From NCBI GenBank assembly GCA_020555605.1, contig JAJCJC010000021.1, positions 1 to 42,598 of the forward strand: a DNA stretch of 42,598 nucleotides, read 5' to 3'. The DNA is from a bacterium 210917-SL.2.15. GTDB taxonomy: Bacteria; Bacillota; Clostridia; Oscillospirales; Oscillospiraceae. Position 1 is the first letter of the stretch. Each line of letters opens with the position of its first letter. The notes under the pieces were generated by a model. It was not told the DNA's origin. It saw only the letters and a list, made by a program, of their open reading frames with translations, and did not search any database. The position numbers were made by a program, and so were the translations under genes. Shown in pieces: positions 40,955 to 42,598 of the stretch.

Positions 40955-41434
40955 CTTCTTTCCCTCCCGGTTAGCGGCATAGTACAGAATATGCGCTCCG
41001 GCTTGTACGATATGAGAAATAAGGCTGAAACGGGCGGTTGTTAGCAGCAACCTCACGGGAGTTTCACCCCGGCCCATGCTGATGGGTGCGCCGCGCAATG
41101 CTTTGAGGGCGTTCAACGCGGGAGTATCATTGTGCCGCCTTGTATGTCGTCGCCCACAAGCTGCTAAACCTGTTTTACGGCGCGGTAGTTCTCGCTCGGC
41201 TTTTCCCCGTAGGGGAAAAGCTGTCATGGCGTACCCGCCGCCCGGCTCGATACAGACGGAATGTACCCGTTTGCCTGTTATGCTGCGTACCAAAGGCCGC
41301 TTTCTTTGTCAAAGAACAATAGGCTTTGTCGGCCTGTAACAGCACACCGTTTCCGATATGCTGTTACGGAACGACAAATAGCCCATAACGGGAAGCGTGG
41401 AAAGGGGACACGCTTCCCGCATGGGCTTAAAGAG
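40955..41434. other. Hairpin-rich region of the element with no recognised gene
   Basis: A 480-bp stretch in which I see no supported gene. It has three strong inverted repeats: GCTTTTCCCC/GGGGAAAAGC (41199-41221), GTAACAGCA/TGCTGTTAC (41336-41367) and GCCCAT-GGGAAGCGTG/CACGCTTCCC-ATGGGC (41381-41426). The last directly follows the HTH gene and is probably its terminator. This pattern is common in Tn916-like element ends. Confidence 0.5.
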
Positions 41435-41677
41435 TTATCCTACATGAAACGCAAGGGTGCGGGTAATAAGGCGCACTTGCAGCCTGTTCCGCATTTCCTC
41501 GTCCACATAGGAATAAGTATTGCCCGCGTCGTCTTTCAGCGTGCGGGTACAAAGTTTCGCTATGTAACCCTCATAATGCTTCAAGATCGCGCACATGGCG
41601 TTTGTGTCGCCGTTTGCCGCTGCGGAAATGACAGGGAACGGCAACAGATTTTCAGATTTCCTAACGGTGTTCATCAT
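41435..41677 (-). CDS. Small HTH-type protein of the conjugative element (Tn916 orf8-like position)
   Basis: An 80-residue protein (MMNTVRKSENLLPFPVISAA...). The pattern AANGDTNAMCAILKHYEGYIAKL resembles the helix-turn-helix conjugative-transposon-like domain, the N-terminal region of sigma-like proteins. In Tn916-type elements such a gene follows the sigma-factor gene, as here. Its start at 41677 has GGAGGG eight bases upstream, and it overlaps the end of the sigma gene by 17 bp. Confidence 0.75.
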   Translation of the reverse strand: MMNTVRKSENLLPFPVISAAANGDTNAMCAILKHYEGYIAKLCTRTLKDDAGNTYSYVDEEMRNRLQVRLITRTLAFHVG

Positions 41678-42098
41678 CTGTTTTTCCCTCCATATACTGT
41701 TTGATTTTCGCAAGCGCGGATTTCCTATGCCGGAAAACCGTCGTGCGTACAACATTCAGCAGTTCGCCAATTTCCGTATCGCTCATATCCAAGAAGTAGG
41801 ACAACAGGATAATGTCGCGCTTCCTTTCGGGCAGAGCGTTAAGGGCTTCGGCAAGCAGTTCATTTTTGACGAGTACATCAAAGCCGGACACTTGAAAACG
41901 GAAATAATCGCTTTCGTATTCGTCCATCGTGAAAAGCTGCGCGAGTTCGCTTTCGCTCAAATCCGAAAAAGTAACTTCGCGTGCTGCGCGTTTCGCAAGA
42001 GTGCGGCGGTGGCTTTTCGCTTCGCCGACCAAAGTTTTCTTTGCTAATGCGTCGTACTGATGTTGTATTCTTTCCTTGTCGGAAGAAGATAGCTCCAT
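41661..42098 (-). CDS. Sigma-70-family factor of the conjugative element (Tn916 orf7-like)
   Basis: A 145-residue sigma-like protein. The C-terminal sigma region 4 reads LPERKRDIILLSYFLDMSDT, then IGELLNVVRTTVFRHRKSAL, a clear HTH. The N-terminal half is shorter than in full sigma factors. In Tn916 the orf7 product drives excision and transfer gene expression together with orf8. ATG 42098 follows GGAGG with eight bases between; the GTG at 42107 overlaps that site and is rejected. It is probably co-transcribed with the HTH gene. Confidence 0.85.
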   Translation of the reverse strand: MELSSSDKERIQHQYDALAKKTLVGEAKSHRRTLAKRAAREVTFSDLSESELAQLFTMDEYESDYFRFQVSGFDVLVKNELLAEALNALPERKRDIILLSYFLDMSDTEIGELLNVVRTTVFRHRKSALAKIKQYMEGKTDDEHR

Positions 42099-42512
42099 AG
42101 AGTTCACCTCCTTCCCGCGTGGAGTAGAGGACGGGAGTTAAGGGCTTGTCCTCTCTGCCCCTTTCGCTCCGTACCCGTTCGGGAGATGGCTCTTTAGTGC
42201 GCTTTTCAGAAAAAAGTTGAAAAAAGCAAAATGCGCCCGTCCGCAAGACGCGGACGAGCGCAAAGGAAATGTAAGCAGTAATTAAATGTATTGACAGTTC
42301 ATACTCATAGCCAGAATATCCCCATGCAGCGCAAGGGCTTTTTTTGATAGGTAAAAGTTTGTCGTATTATGTAGCAAGAAAAGGAACACGGCGATACCTC
42401 CAAGATACCGCCGCGATCTTATAAGTCGTCATTTATTTGTAATGGACACAAAGAAACGGCGGCTTCGTTTTTGAACCGCCCCCTGTCAAGTAGACAGGTA
42501 AAAAAAGAAAAA
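42099..42512. other. Leader region of the element between the sigma gene and the IS element
   Basis: A 414-bp gap with no gene. It holds a GTCCGC-aagac-GCGGAC hairpin (42239-42255) followed on the minus strand by T-rich sequence, a likely terminator for a transcript coming from outside. A plus-strand TTGACA-17-GAATAT (42291-42319) is weak. The IS end, with CTGTCAAGTAGACAGG, begins about 42470. Confidence 0.45.
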
Positions 42513-42598
42513 TTACGCCACGAGGGTCTGGTTCCTGTAAGCAAGGGGAGCCAGGCCCTTTAACTTAGCTTGAAGCCGCCTTGTATTGTAAAAGTCTA
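42470..42598 (-). mobile_element. End of an IS3-family insertion sequence, cut by the window edge
   Basis: The minus-strand frame from 42513 (stop) to the edge reads FYNTRRLQAKLKGLAPLAYR and NQTLVA, the conserved C-terminus of IS3-family transposase OrfB, which ends just inside the element. The adjoining sequence TGAACCGCCCCCTGTCAAG (about 42471-42489) is the likely terminal inverted repeat. The rest lies outside the window. Confidence 0.8.

Noticed and set aside
40700..41293. Long form (197 codons) of the DUF6870-like ORF
   Set aside because: The extension covers conserved hairpins and has no start signal. The strong ribosome binding site is at 40954.
1..42598. tRNA, rRNA, CRISPR arrays or a known riboswitch
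   Set aside because: I saw no cloverleaf, no rRNA-like sequence, no regularly spaced repeats and no recognisable riboswitch core anywhere in the window.

Overview
The window looks like a high-GC chromosomal segment of an anaerobic Clostridia bacterium, probably a gut Oscillospirales/Ruminococcaceae-type organism. The evidence is a trimeric NADH-type [FeFe]-hydrogenase, the maturases HydE and HydG, a 2-hydroxyacyl-CoA dehydratase/activase pair, SLH-domain and serpin proteins, Firmicute-type ribosome binding sites and sigma-A promoters, and a Tn916-type conjugative element at the right end. The species call is inference; no rRNA, tRNA or CRISPR was seen.

Layout. 1-8.8 kb: an SseB-like protein, a giant activase plus dehydratase, a trans-editing AlaX protein, a MarR regulator with a visible operator, a decayed molybdopterin-enzyme/phosphatase mosaic, and a TerD protein. 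8.8-10.2 kb: an AEC transporter, then a 500-bp gap with a perfect Rex-type operator and what looks like a small structured transcript. 10.2-23.8 kb is the core: hydG and hydE, a Crp/Fnr regulator, the hydrogenase operon (hydC, GHKL ATPase, 2Fe-2S ferredoxin, hydB, hydA), a broken MATE transporter, and a convergent operon with two DRTGG proteins, a second GHKL ATPase, a second divergent [FeFe]-hydrogenase-like protein (group D-like, probably sensory) and a PHP phosphoesterase. 23.9-32.8 kb: exported SLH-CapA protein, a broken YbaK deacylase, glutaredoxin-like protein, small unknowns, a sigma-factor remnant with its anti-sigma-like partner, a secreted serpin, a lipoprotein, and an AlgI/DHHW O-acetylation pair. 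32.8-38.7 kb: DUF134-NifX fusion, DtxR regulator, PlsY, phasin-like protein, ABC1 kinase, lipoprotein cyclophilin, and a broken glycosyltransferase. 38.7-42.6 kb: the tail of a collagen-like gene cut by the end of an integrative element (large serine recombinase, DUF6870, HTH, sigma factor), with an IS3-family element entering at the edge.

How it fits together. HydABC probably couples NADH/ferredoxin oxidation to H2 formation. HydE and HydG help build its H-cluster (HydF is not in the window). Rex-type sites and a Crp/Fnr regulator suggest redox control. The group D-like operon combines an Fe-S/H-cluster-like protein with a GHKL ATPase and DRTGG domains, which looks like a signalling system that may read H2 or redox state. 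The other theme is decay by deletion: at least six loci are chimeras or broken genes (Mo-enzyme/LMW-PTP, MATE, YbaK, DUF3784/sigma, double-signal serpin, glycosyltransferase).
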